The notes: a model not told the origin generated them from the sequence alone. DNA of 64,000 bases from Nilaparvata lugens (GCF_014356525.2 NC_052507.1:37214216-37278215); one strand, 5' to 3'. Counted from the first letter of the stretch, positions 23,071 through 35,309 are shown. Made by a program: numbers and translations.

Positions 23071-23156
23071 TAGAGTATTATATACTTTAAAGAAATATGT
23101 CCAAAAGATGATGAATTATGAGGAAAAATAATTGTGCATCTATGCATGTGACTTAC

Positions 23157-23344
23157 ATTGATTCGAAACCTGTCCAGAGGCCAGGTGAAGTTGATCTGCT
23201 TCGGATGCGTATTGTTCAGCCTGAGCCAAACAATTTTGCTGTCATTGGGTGTGGACACTTTGCACACAAACCATGTCGAATCACCTGAGCTCACTGTAGT
23301 GTTTCTCGGCGACTCCAAAATAATTGGCATATCTTTTTCATAAT
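23157..23344 (-). CDS. FGFR: FGFR Ig3 first-half exon
   Basis: Acceptor GATTCCAG, donor AAT|GTAAGT; phase 1 in, phase 0 out, identical to the Ig5 first-half variants. Residues 231-293 carry Met-Pro-Ile-Ile-Leu-Glu, Trp-Phe-Val-Cys (Cys258) and Lys-Ile-Val-Trp (Trp270), with several Asn-x-Ser/Thr sites. Confidence 0.95.
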
Positions 23345-23841
23345 CTGGAATCAAGTAAGAGTTGCTAATAGCTTGAATGTAACTCAAGATGGATTCTAGA
23401 ATACAATAAAAATTACATTGGTAGTAAACAATGAATAATTTATGTACCTTATCAATGAGATTGAGCTATTGGATCAATCAATAAACTCAACTTAATAATT
23501 CGATTGTAGCACAATATATGGATTGTATATAATATAAAAGCTGAAATTGGAACATTAAGGTACCGGTGTACCATCAAATACCAAAGATCAAAATATACTT
23601 TAGTTTATCAATGTGAGTGAAAGTTGATGAATTTATTTACTCACAAGTAACTTGAGTGTTACCAAAAATTTTATTGTAACCCAAATGGAATGTATAGAAT
23701 GATAGAAACTAAAATCGGAGTAACAATAGATTTTTCAAGTGGTTTTTTTCCCAGAGAAGTCTACTTCAAACTTGAAGAAGTTCTTCTAGTAGGAAAAACT
23801 TCTGTATTAAAGTGATTAAGCTATTGAATGAATTCACTCAC

Positions 23842-24009
23842 TATAAACTTGCAGTTCGGTGTTGTGGTGAACGGATCCATATTGATTGCGCACAGTACAC
23901 GTGTAGTTGCCTGCATCCGTCTCGCGAACACTCGCCAGCATCAGCCGATCACTGTTCACCACAATCGCCTTGCCGTTCTTCTCCCAACTTATTTGCAATG
24001 AAGTTGATC
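23842..24009 (-). CDS. FGFR: FGFR Ig2 second-half exon
   Basis: Acceptor ATTTGACAG, donor TATA|GTGAGT; phase 1 in and out. Residues 175-230 contain Ile-Ser-Trp-Glu-Lys-Asn-Gly (Trp183) and Thr-Asp-Ala-Gly-Asn-Tyr-Thr-Cys (Cys212), then Asn-Gln-Tyr-Gly. It has the same phases and fold position as the Ig4 second-half exon. Confidence 0.95.
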
Positions 24010-24708
24010 CTGTCAAATATAAAATTATAATCATACAAAAAATCGATTGCAGGCTCTCTTAGTGGAAAATAGTTGTGTTACTCCAAGACTAACTTACTTG
24101 GAAATTTTTTTCTCATAATAAAATCATATTAAATATAAATTTCTGGTAAGGGCTACTCTTATTTATCAGGAAATGAAGATATAAGTTGTGAAAATAGAAT
24201 AAAAGTTTTTAATAAAGGGCACTTAGATCTCCATTTCCTGTTAGTTTTAAATATTTCTTATTTATCTCTTATTTACATCTGCATCTTAATCACTTTTAAT
24301 CACTAGTAACATTTATTTGTCACTGATTATTTATTACTATAGATTTGGATACTTGATAATGATGCATAATTTCCCGGAACTGGTTGCGTATTCAAAAATA
24401 AAGAGTAGGCCACTTGTGATTCTATGAAAATTGATATTATTTGAGATAGTATTATATGATAATATATTTTATTATATTATCTGCTATTTCTTTGAGATTC
24501 ATTGCAAATCGAAAATAACGTATTGTCTGAATATAAAAAATTGATTATAACATGAATAATGAATGATATTTACTGATGAGAAATCAGATTTGTTGGTTTC
24601 ACCACAACTCTCCAATCGATATCAGGTTGTTGATGAATATATGTTTTTATATAGGTAGGTAATAAATGATAGGTAGGCCTATTCTTCTATGAAAATGAAC
24701 CAAGTTAC

Positions 24709-25013
24709 CATCGGCAGAGCATTTTATGGTGTGGTTCTGCCCTTTGAGCAAGGGCACTATTGAGTGAAGCTCCTCAGGATTGATGAAATATGGAATGTGC
24801 TTCTCATCTTCGTTGGCAAGATCGAAATTGTTGCTTTCTGCGTCTGTGAAGTCACGCTTGTGGTCCATTATTTTCAACGGGCTTTTCTTCTGCTCATCCA
24901 TAGATTTGTAAGTGATCAGAGTCAAGTTATGCCATTTCTCAAACTCGTACTGTTTGGTCACCAGACAGGCATACTTTCCTTCATCGTTGCGTTTCACTGG
25001 TTTCAGTTTCAGC
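24709..25013 (-). CDS. FGFR: FGFR exon: Ig1 end, acidic linker and Ig2 start
   Basis: Acceptor TTTTTAG, donor GATG|GTAACT; phase 2 in, phase 1 out. Residues 73-174 complete Ig1 (Asp-Glu-Gly-Lys-Tyr-Ala-Cys, Cys89) and run through a linker with an acidic cluster (Asn-Glu-Asp-Glu at 140-143), comparable to the acid box of vertebrate FGFRs. They then start Ig2 with Ile-Pro-Tyr-Phe and Thr-Ile-Lys-Cys (Cys171). Confidence 0.95.
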
Positions 25014-25189
25014 CTAAAAATGATAAAATATCGATTTAACTTTGCGATTTCTTCTTATTTCTACAACAGTTAACTTGAAATGTTGTGTTCTCATAGTTTC
25101 TGTTCATAACACATAGGCTGATCATTTATTCTAGCTATTGTAAAACCTTAAGTTTACTATATATTGTTTTTTCAGGCTGGTGGTGATTT

Positions 25190-25260
25190 TCATTCTTATT
25201 AGGCTATATATAATATTTTTTTCGTTTGATTTGACAATAAATTCTTATTTGATTTGATTC
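25190..25260 (+). repeat. Possible LINE 3' tail
   Basis: ACAATAAATTCTTATTTGAT followed by TTGATTC: AATAAA plus TTGAT-type repeats on the plus strand. A second similar tail, GGAATAAATTGACTTTGTTT and TGATTTGATC, lies at 25820-25850. Both are in the FGFR intron 25014-26197. Confidence 0.35.
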
Positions 25261-25884
25261 TAACGAATCAAATAGACCTACTTTTAACATTTTTATTAAT
25301 AACTTTGTTAACAAATGTATATGATTTGAACGTTTTGAACACTTCTACAATGATTGACTTTATTTGAAGATGAGATGATCATATTCACAAAATAAACCAT
25401 TGTAAAAGAACACAAGCAGGTGTACTTCAAATTGAAAATTAACAAAGTACATCGTGCTTCAGAATTTGTGGAGAATATATGTAGAGAATATAAATTACCT
25501 AATAAAAGCTTTTTTCGCAAAAAATTTAAAGAGTATTAGTCATATTTCTAGGTTTTCCTCGTATATCATAGAGATTTCAATTTTTTTGAATTTCTTACTA
25601 TTGTATTTTGTGACTAATAATCTATTCTCAATGAGATCCACGCACTACTCCAGTGCTTAGCGGTATGCTTGCCAATGATTAGCGGTATGAATGAGTTTTC
25701 AAATATCACTTCATTTTCTACATTTCAAAACACACAGACCTCTTACTAGTCTAGTGAAAATACATGTCATAAAATAATTCTTAAAATTCATGAACAGAAT
25801 TCAACTGGTGAATGATGTTTCTGGAATAAATTGACTTTGTTTGATTTGATCTCATTCAAATCTGATCACGTAGGCTACCTTTTT

Positions 25885-25995
25885 TTTCTTTGTTGATACA
25901 ATCACAAATCATATAAATATGATTGGGAAGGAACAACAGGCTTGACCTAAAACTATTCCATTCCCAAATTTTCATAATGAAATGTTCAAAAATAG
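25885..25995 (-). repeat. Dispersed repeat, copy 2
   Basis: CACAAATCATATAAATATGA, then TTGGGAAGGAACAACAGGCT and TTCCCAAATTTTCATAATGA: the same family as 6420, 38340 and 38925. Confidence 0.65.
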
Positions 25996-26197
25996 GTTAT
26001 GATTCTACTTTAAGATTTAACTTTTACCTACTTACATTAGTATTTACTTTTTTCCACCTTTTGTTGTTCAGTTAAGATCAAGAATAGTGATAAGAAGTAC
26101 GGTAGGGCTTATACTTAATTATTTAATATTTATATTTGATTATATTTTTATATATTAGTATTTAATTACTCCACTTCATAAACTCAATCATACTCAC

Positions 26198-26327
26198 CAT
26201 GATCTGGAATTGGGCAGCTTTAAGTCATCCTTATACCATAAGAATGTGACTCCCTGGACTCCATTGAATCTACCACATCGTATCACTAGTTTCTCCCCAA
26301 TCTGAGCTGTTTCTTCTGTGTCATCAT
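26198..26327 (-). CDS. FGFR: FGFR Ig1 first-half exon
   Basis: Acceptor CATTCCAG, donor CATG|GTGAGT; phase 1 in, phase 2 out. Residues 30-72 open with a Glu/Asp-rich stretch, then Val-Ile-Arg-Cys (Cys47) and Phe-Leu-Trp-Tyr-Lys-Asp (Trp60), the first half of an Ig fold. Its intron phase (2) inside the domain differs from Ig2-Ig5, so Ig1 is not part of the duplicated cassette. Confidence 0.93.
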
Positions 26328-26697
26328 CTGGAATGTGAACTAGAAGTTGGTTATAGAGTTTAAAGCATAGAACATATAGAGCATAGAATGAGAATGCTCC
26401 CTCATCAGTAGTTTATGTTAGAACCTATAGCTATATACTAGCAAAACTTTTCTATTCTTAACCTATGAATTCAAGAGTGAAGTGGCACCATAGAGTGGAC
26501 ATATTTAATCTGTTTAATATTCAATTCCTGATTTATTTGTCTCTGGCGGCACTTTCTGTTGAGATAATCTGATTGATTTAGATTTCAGTAGCCTATATTA
26601 TCGACTGTAGGGACTATAGCCATCACTGAAAGCTTAATATGATTGTGTTTGAGTATTAGATTTGTGTTGTGACTAATTTTATTGCACATTCTATGTG

Positions 26698-26782
26698 TTT
26701 CTATGTATTTCACACGACATGCAGTCAAATATGTAATATTTTAATCATTATTTGACTGCATGTCATGTGAAATACATAGAAA
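26698..26782. repeat. Near-perfect 34-bp intronic hairpin
   Basis: Left arm CTATGTATTTCACACGACAT + GCAGTCAAATA (26701-26731) and right arm 26749-26779 pair with one mismatch over 31 bp. Three more pairs lie at the base, and the loop is 17 bases. It lies in the first FGFR coding intron (26328-28615). The size fits a miRNA precursor or a small MITE; the sequence alone does not decide. Confidence 0.7.
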
Positions 26783-28615
26783 AAGTGTGTTAATATATCG
26801 CAGCTCAAAATGGATCAAGATACCATCATCTTTAATTTTATTGCATTTCTCCAGGATGAGTGAAAACAAAAAAATTGTAAATTGTCTACCAGCAGTTGAA
26901 AAATGATTGATAATTTCATATTTTCCTATTTGATCAATATGATTTTCTTTGATTGCTAGTATAAGCTTCTTAAGTAGACCATACTCTTGGTGGTTTCCAT
27001 CCTACCTAAAATAGTGCTTCATTTCCTTGCTTGATCATAGAGGTATCATAGTAAACAACTGATTTACACAACTAGTATATTTGTCTGATGGAAATGCCAT
27101 CTTGTTTCTTTATATGCTTTGCTTATCTATGCTTTCATGATGCTATTACTGTCACCGTAACATGAATAAGAAATAATAATACATCATAGTGCATTATCGA
27201 TTTTAAATTGAGTATAATGATGAGAAATGGTTTTCAGTCATTATTTCCAACTAAGACTATTAAACTAACTCCCGCTCAATTTGGACTATTATAATGAACG
27301 ATTCAGCAAAGGAGATTGTAGTCTATGTACAGAATAAAGAGTTGATTCAATAGGAATTGAATTTGAACAGAAACATTTGATTTTTAATAACATTCATTTC
27401 ATTGGTCAACAGAAATAATACGTTGTCAAATAATTATGACGTCACTTGATATTATCTTTAAAAAAATTAGTGCATCCCTTTAAGAAATTTCAATCTTTTA
27501 AAATTGAAAAGAATTTAGAGTATCCCTTTCATAAATTTCACTTCCTTTTACAAATTTTTGAATACTATATCTTCAGAAGGCTTTATCATAATTATATTTC
27601 TTCCAAGTCCTGCTTTTTCTCTGCAATTTAAAAATATTCAACAACTAGATTCATTCAAGTACCAAACGGAGTTCTCCAAGATGAATATTCAAGGCTTAAA
27701 AAGTTGATTATTTGATGATTAACAAAAAGATAAATATAATATTTTCAATTGGTTTTTAAAGATCACTTCTGACTTTGAATTCTTGACGATTGTCTTTAAA
27801 CTCGAAAAATAAAAATGAATTATTTTTCCTCCTATTAGTGGGCCTACAAAAATTTAATTTCTCATGACTTTTTCAATTGTACAGCTGTATTATTATAATA
27901 GGCTTGAGTACAGGACCGTAGTCTCATACATACTTCATTAACTTGAAAATTGAAAATAATATAAGCTTAAGTTATCCTACTGTTGTTGCATATCCAAATC
28001 TTGTATTTTACCTTCCTCTTGAAAACATTATATATGTCTTCTTACAGAATCACTTGAACACCTCAGATAAATACTAAATGTCATTTTGGTGGCATTATCA
28101 TTTAGGGATGAGGAGTTCTCCAAGATTCTGTATACAGCATAAATTACTTAACTGACATGTTTTTCTAAGAGGAAGTCCCATTAGATTACCTAATCTTCCA
28201 CTTTATCTGTCTTTGACAAATATTTACTTTTAAAATGCTCCTCTTTAACTTTCCAATTCTTCCACAAATATTGAAAAGGCTCTCACAGGTGTTGAACTGA
28301 AAATATTAATCTAGAGTAAACGGTTCCACATTCAGGTTCAAGGTGAATTTCATGTAACAGATGACATGGGCTCACTGCTATTTGTGACTATTTGTGATTA
28401 TTTGAATGAAAGTCATTCAAAATTTCATCATAGCATTCATATAAAAAGTAAAAAATGGCAGTCATTTTGCTAAATGGATATTTGAGGTGGAATTCCGTTG
28501 AGAGACGATATTATTTTCAGTACAGTTCTTATACATTCTTGGGAATGAAAATTGTTTTAGTATATTTGGAGAAATTGTCATATAGATAGTAAGATAGTTG
28601 TGCGCTTCTAGCCAC

Positions 28616-28703
28616 CTTTGAGGAGTATCTCTCTGGATGAGACGGTAGCCGCTAACGTCACCACAGCGACCAACGTCCAGGCCAACAGACGCTGACGCTC
28701 CAT
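28616..28703 (-). CDS. FGFR: FGFR first coding exon: signal peptide
   Basis: ATG at 28703-28701; donor AAAG|GTGGCT; phase 1 out, joining Asp30 in the next exon. It encodes 29 residues: a short basic start (Met-Glu-Arg-Gln-Arg), a hydrophobic core of about 15 residues and small residues Val-Ser-Ser before Arg24, a standard cleavable signal peptide. I chose this start because the hydrophobic core follows it directly and the exon begins just 27 nt upstream. A longer open frame over the same bases is a different frame and a shadow. Confidence 0.88.
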
Positions 28704-28730
28704 CACTCTCTCTCACTCTCACTGCTTCTC
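28704..28730 (-). other. FGFR: FGFR 5' UTR part with upstream splice acceptor
   Basis: A GTGTTGCAG acceptor (AG at 28732-28731) precedes 27 nt of purine-rich GA repeat and then the ATG. At least one non-coding exon must therefore lie further upstream, at higher coordinates. Confidence 0.6.
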
Positions 28731-31700
28731 CTGCAACACAAAATAACAACAAATTCAACAGAAATAGTAACGTGCTTGCGGCAGCTGTTTGTTATTTTTT
28801 CAGTCGCTTTCTTTTAATAATTGCACGCTAGTTTCTGAGAGTTGTACCGGTGCCAAAGTTTAACTATCTCTGCCCTTTTGGCCTCGTCGTTTCAAAAATC
28901 TATCCACTAGCCTACTCTCCGAATGCGTCTACAAAGTTCATGCACTATATCTATATTTATGTGCGTATTGATGATTGCAGACACATCATCTGTAGTGAGA
29001 TCCACTTTACACTGTCAGCATTCCTTATAAGAGCAATCAATGCTTCCCATTCAACCAATTCTGACACTCCAAAGCGAATCTTACTGTATATATATAGAGG
29101 GAGCATTATTTGGAGAAGACCCTCCACGGCTTGTTTTAAACGGTTTGCTTAAGTTATACCGCACTCTCTTCTGCCCCTATAGTCCATTTTTTCTCAGCTC
29201 ACCTTTTTTATTTATATTATTATTTTTATTTTAAGTGTTGGGATGAAAGTTTGAAGAGTTCTGAAATAATATGAATGCATTTTTGGAGAAAGGATACCAA
29301 TTACCAGGGAAAGTGGAGGGATAATAATATATTGTGCTTTTGAAAGTGACTAGGCGAGCAGAATACCGAGTCACAAACCTCACAATTCAAGTATTTCAAA
29401 CGTAGCGTATTGAATGTTGAATACTCTATACAAATTTTTCCGAATCAAATTTCAATTGAAGAGTTTAGTAGTGTACAATTATTGTATTTGCTCTCATGGA
29501 TCACCCTTGCTAGCGTATTACCAAACGACGATAAATTAAAGCAAAAAACCTTTAGAGGAAACCTTTAAGAGAATTCACATCCGCACTAAATGAAGAGAAT
29601 CAGACTAAGTTACGCTCTAAAATGAAGTTCGGGGTGAAATAATTCTTACTACCTACGGTACTTCACCTTTGATTTCCTTTAACTTTCTTATTAAAAGTAA
29701 TGTTTTCATGCATTTTTTTTGACAATTCTCATACTCTGTTAAGAGTCTCTGGGAAGAGGGTATTTTTGTTTGCTGTTTTGTATGCTTGTGTTTGAATTTT
29801 TATCTCTATGAATGTAAATACTTTCTATTTACCATGTTTAATTTATTATGAAGATGCTATGCATTTGTATATAAATGTCTTTCGCAATAAAGAAATCTTG
29901 AATCTTGAAGCTATTAAAAACAAACGAACAAACTTTATAATTGAAAAAAAAAAACGTTCATTTTGCAGGTTCTATTCTACTTATCATTATAAAGACTCAA
30001 AATTAGCAAAATGATTTGTTTTAAATATTTGATTCTCTCTAAAGTGAAAGAGACTAGTCAAGCCACTTAATAGAATACTTTTCTTGATTTCATCAAATTA
30101 AATTCATATGAAATTGGTTTCATCTCCAGCAAACTTCACAATCATCAGGGATTGTGTGAAGCATTTATGAAATTCTCTTCGAAGAGAGTAGCTTCAAAGC
30201 AATTGAATTGCTGCATGTAATTTAAATGTAGCCTACCTATTTTTGCTACTGGTCCAATTAATTAATTCAACGTTACACTATGATTTTTCGTGACGTTATG
30301 GGCTAATCTTCATCTTATCTAGAGTTACTTCTTTGATTGATATTACTTGTTCTCATTACCTAGTTATTATGTGTATTTGTGTGATGGTATTCGTGAACCA
30401 GCATTTAGTAGTGTATATTGTAAGACCAATCTATTCGAATGCGAGTGAATTATAGAATTGGATTGATGACTAAGGAATTGTAAGGAAATTGATGGTAGGC
30501 CTACATTTGTTCTCTGGCAAATTTTAAAACTGGCCAAATTTGTGAGTTCAGTCTCCTGAAAATGCCAGAATCACTTTTGAGACCTCTATGTTCCAATAGC
30601 TATTAGGGGAGAACCGAGAATTTCTAGTCACATTTGTTATCCTATTTTATAACAAGTAAACGCTAACTAGCAATGATGTTCTTCTCAAAAAAAAAACCTA
30701 GGAACTGCCAGGAAGAAAACAATGCTAGAGCAAGCTGACAATAGACAAGCAGTCTTGAACTCAGATGTCAGTCTATTTTCAATTTTCTAATTAGAAACCA
30801 ATTTTGTTTGATTATATTGCTTTCAAGCTCAAGAAAATAGCTCACTATTTAGAAAATTTGGTGTGGTACACTCACACAAATTCTCCTGTTCATTTAAAAG
30901 CAAACCTCACTCCTCAATCAAGAGAAGTAGAGAAAATAATTCAGAACAGTTTGGGAAAACTGTGAAATGCATAAAAGGTGGTGGTGAATCCACCTTATTT
31001 CTTCGTAACTTAAAGGTTACAAAGTTAATCTTTTCAAGGATGACATGGAGCCTCTGCTGACTGTCAAGAAGGAGACCTATTTAGGTTTATAGAACCTACT
31101 ATGCAGGGTAGACTATCAATTAAAGAAGAACTCGGTTGAGCCATTTTTTGAGAAAATCGTGATAAAAAGGTTACAAAATGTATCTTTCCCGAGAATGTTG
31201 CGCAGCTTCTACAACCTTGCCAGATAACGAGACTCATGCCAGTTGATAGGGTTTATGAATGGTATGAATAAAGCCGGTATCGAGAAAAACGTAAAAACAC
31301 AATCTTTGACTCAAAATTCACCTTCTTTTATTACTTTTTATTGAATTTCTTCGAATCGGATCCTCATGGTATGAAGGACCTTTGAATCAATATATAAATC
31401 AATTCATAAAACGAATATTATTATTTTAATGTATCTGAGAGCTCTGAAAGCTCATTGATTCAAGTTAATAGTTTCTTTTAAGAGCTTAATATTCGTGTTA
31501 TTATTTCACTTTTTGTTATATCTGAAGGCATACTTGAATACTTGCTATTATACTGAAGCATTTATAATGAAACAACATTTGCTCTAGTAGAAAATGAAAT
31601 TAAATTACCAGTTATTCACTTTTGTGTAACTCCATGTTTTTGTACACATTGGACATATTCAAATTACTTTTTAAGTACTTCTGTTGAGTATCATGACCAC

Positions 31701-33284
31701 TGTATTGACTTTGTTCCCAAATCCTGAAAGATAAATCTTCCCTGGAAGAATATCTACATAAAGCAACCGACTAAATTCGATGTCTCGTCTGCGCAAAAAA
31801 GAGCAGAAATAGGAAGTCTGGGTGGGTTATTTTTGAAAAGACGATTAACCAACGCTGATAGACAGAAGACAAAGCCGCACTCACTTTGCCAAGAAAGCTT
31901 CTGCCGACAACAAAATCCTCAAATTAAATAAATAGAATGTGCCGGCATCATTCATTAGCGAGCGACCTGATGTTTGTTCCACTTGCCACTGAATTTATGG
32001 CTTGCGATCTCTTCCACTGATCTGAAACTGATTGTAGGCTATCTTGAGGCCATCTCACCTAATTTAGTGTACAGAAATCACACAGATGAGATGATAATAT
32101 TGTGATTTATGCTTTCTTGATCTCATCTTGTTATGAAATTTGCAAGTACAAACCAAACGTGAACTGTTTGAATGAGTTTATGTTTTTGAACATCCAACAT
32201 TCAAGCATTCCCTTCAAATTTTTCTATTATCTGATCTATTGTTGATAACTTGAGATTTTAAGAGGAGTTACACAGCCTGAAAGAGCAAACAATTGACTGA
32301 AAAACTTTATAGAGCGGATATCATGACGTGGAAAACTGTTAGAGATAACAAGAATTTGACTCTACAAAACTTGTAGTTTCCATTCCTTGAATATAATTTC
32401 TGATTGAAAGTAAGGGGGGGCTTGTGCCCCTTAAGACCCCCCTGGTTCAGATCTTAATTATTTCAATTTGTAATGCGTTTCAAAATGAATAGTGGGGGCT
32501 GTCGGAACTCACTTTTATCTGTAATCAAGAAGCTGAGGAGCATAAATTATCATGACTTCTTGGAATAGGAAATTGAAAACTGAATGAAACTTCAATTGAA
32601 ATAATGAATTTCCCGCAGGCCACAAAGTGTTTAATGATTTGACAAATTAATTTCTTATCAATAACCACTGTCCGGCTGTCCCATATTGCCGAGATAATTT
32701 TTCTTGAACTCTTATAGCTAGACTCTACATGAATAGATCACCTCTCTCTCTCACTCACTCTCTCTCTCTCTTTAATCTGATGAAGTATCACTCTTATTCT
32801 TTTTTCTTCCGCTCCTCTTATCTCCTTCTACTGTAGTTCACCATGTCTTGTTTGCTTTATTTTGTTCTTTCTCCAACTTCTTTCTTATCAATTAACTTTT
32901 TTGCAATTCGTAGGCCTATAGAATGTGTATAGACATATTTGAGCTTAATCTTGCTTAGGATGCTCTCAATTTTAAAACACTTGAATATGACGTCACCGAA
33001 GGCTGATTTTAAGGCAGGTTCCTTTTTCTCTTGACAAGCTTTTAATGCATCATCGAACCCTACTTTTTATCGTAAAAAAACAGTAGTTTGGGATTAGTCC
33101 CATTAGACCGCCATCAACCAAGAAACGTTTTCCTATCCCTGACCACAATATCAATTTTTATTTGGTCCTTGATAGAGGCCTGTACTTTTTCAAGGATTAA
33201 GGCAAGACGACCTTAACCAGGCGTAACTACTTGAAAGGCACATGCTATTTGCAGCTCAACTTCAGTCTTGAACCAGGTTTGGTT
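28731..33284. other. Upstream region without a recognised gene
   Basis: AT-rich DNA between the signal-peptide exon and the hAT element, probably a long first intron of the receptor gene. A possible LINE 3' tail lies at 29810-29910 (CAATAAAGAAATCTTGAATC). A CT-rich microsatellite lies at 32741-32772. No exon, RNA gene or conserved motif is supported. Intronic status is inference from the 5' UTR acceptor at 28731. Confidence 0.5.
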
Positions 33285-33500
33285 TGATCTACCAGGGGTG
33301 CCTATCCCCCCTAACGTCTATGACTCCAATCCCCCCCGAATGAACTAAAGATCCTCCCCTTATTTTTGGGTCTTCCTGTTAAACAAGTGAGAGTGGGAAG
33401 TGGGACAATTGGATAACAAGTAAGCTGAATGTTGGGGCTGTACGCCTCACAAACTACAACTTTAGGAGTCCTAAATACGAAATATTGTAGCTTCAAGTAC

Positions 33501-34342
33501 GTACCGTCGACCAGGGTGACTTTGTCTACCCCGGGGTGACTTTGTCCCACCTCGCGGAAAAAATATTCGAATTAGTTCATCTCCGATCTCTGTTATCCGA
33601 AATCGATGTTCAAAATTGATACCCGTAGCCCTGATCATTGTCGAGGTTCTACAATCGATATCTTGTCGAATCTCGATATATTAGTTGAATTATCGAGATA
33701 AAAGCTAACTGCTTGCTTCATCTTGTAATTTTGTTTTCGGAAAACTTCGTATTAGAAAACTTATTTCTAAAAGACTTATGATATCGGAGAGCACATTTTA
33801 TGTTTGCCTTTTTATTATATTTCAATTGGTATATCCATAATATCCCATAATATCCATAATAAAACAAAATATTCACCTCTTAAAATTAATACGTTCTCAA
33901 TATTCTTTTTTGCTGATTCTGTAGTTGGAGCCATCATGCCATAATATTTTTAGGCAGCAGAAACTGAAATATTTTTCAATAAATAATTTGTGATTTTTTG
34001 AAGTGGATTTCATTTGTTTTTTATGTCATTGTTCATTTTAAAGGTTAACAGTTGGTTTCACTTTGTCTGACTCTTGAAAATTAATTTTTTTCCATATATT
34101 TTTCAAAGTGAGACAAAGTCAACCCAACCCCTGATTGACATTGTCTCTTATTTTCAAAAAAATATGTCTCTGTTCAAGTTGAGGAAAATATTAACTTTTT
34201 AAAATGAAAAATACTCTTTAAACATTGCAGAGTGCAATAAAAAATATTGCAATAGATTTGTTGCAATTCAAGTATTGATTGCAAGCTGTTTAAAATGTCA
34301 ACTCCCCAAAATTAAGACAAAGTCACCCCGGTTTACTGGTAC
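33501..34342. mobile_element. Nested DNA element with GGGGTGACTTTGTC inverted ends
   Basis: The ends share GTACC then GGGTGACTTTGTC in inverted orientation (33501-33528 and 34315-34342). The motif repeats next to the left end (CCGGGGTGACTTTGTCCC) and in weaker form near 34065 and 34116. AGTAC flanks both sides (33496-33500 and 34343-34347), a possible 5-bp target duplication. It is non-coding; the superfamily is unknown. Confidence 0.65.
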
Positions 34343-34496
34343 AGTACCTTATTTTCCCAACTGGAACTGTTATTCTCACTGCAGCCGAGCATCTGGTTAG
34401 AATCCCTCTTGGACCCGGTGCTGGAAGGTGAAGAGACTGCTTGCTGCTTGCAAGGATGCTGTAGTTCAGTCTTTTTCCTGGCGAGGATAACACTAG

Positions 34497-34870
34497 GGGC
34501 CGGTTTCCGAGCTCGGGATTTAGCTAAGTTCTAGACTTTAAACAGCTGGAGTAAGAAAATTGGCTTTCCAAAACGGGGCGTAGTCGTAGTCTTAGTCAAA
34601 GTCATATTTAAATTAAATTTCGAAAAACTAGAAAATTGAACACAAAATAAAATAAAGAGAATATAGTGTAAAACTTCAGCTATTTTGAATTATTTAAAAA
34701 TGTTTCATTTCGTCAAGGAGAAACCTTTCCAATTATAGAGATCAGAAAATAAATATTTATTTTGCTGCAATTATTTACTGCGACTTCGCCCAGTTTTGGA
34801 AAGCCAATTTTCTGACTCCAGCGGTTCAAAGTCTAGAACTTAGCTAAATCCCGAGCTCGGAAACCGGCCC
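34497..34870. mobile_element. Nested MITE with long GGGCCGG inverted repeats
   Basis: Arms of about 90 bp beginning GGGCCGGTTTCCGAGCTCGG are almost identical, with a few differences such as CAGCTGGAGT against CCGCTGGAGT. The central part is AT-rich. High arm identity implies a fairly recent insertion into the hAT element. No obvious target duplication. Confidence 0.85.
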
Positions 34871-35309
34871 GAGATGTTCTTTTAGATGAATGTTCTCGCG
34901 TTTATGCGCATGTACTGAAACGATACACTCCTGAATATTCAATCTGACTGTTTGATGTCGATCAATTACCTAGTCTATCCATATTGACAATATTGCCTGT
35001 CAGCTAATCCAAGTGCGGGAAAATCCTGAAATTGAAATTCTCGATACGATTTCCAAAAACCTGTAAGCTGGCGCTTACACTGATCATAAGTAATTTATTT
35101 CAGTAGGAACTCATCATTTACATCGTTTGGAAATACAAAGCAGTAATGAATAAAATAATTAATAAATACAAATAATTATAAAAAATGAATGAAATAAAAA
35201 TTATTAGAGAGAATCGGTTCTCTAGGTTAAAAATTAATCCCCCCCAAAAATTTATATGACGCCGTTGGCGTCATGTCCCCCCCCCCCTGTAGGCACCCCT
35301 GTGATCTAC

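Larger units (their letters stand above)
33285..35309. mobile_element. hAT-type DNA transposon with 8-bp target duplication
   Basis: Element 33293-35301 begins CAGGGGTGCCTA and ends with the complement TAGGCACCCCTG. It is flanked on both sides by exactly TGATCTAC (33285-33292 and 35302-35309). CAGGGG-type ends with 8-bp duplications are the hallmark of the hAT superfamily. No transposase frame is recognisable, so it is non-autonomous or decayed. It contains two other elements (33501-34342 and 34497-34870) that probably inserted later. Confidence 0.88.

Noticed and set aside
28462..28758. 98-codon minus-strand frame over the signal-peptide exon
   Set aside because: It is in another frame and runs across the splice donor into the intron. 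The ATG at 28703 gives a proper signal peptide and joins in phase.
33311..33550. 79-codon minus-strand frame inside the hAT element
   Set aside because: It spans the boundary of two transposons (hAT and the element at 33501), so it cannot be an original gene.
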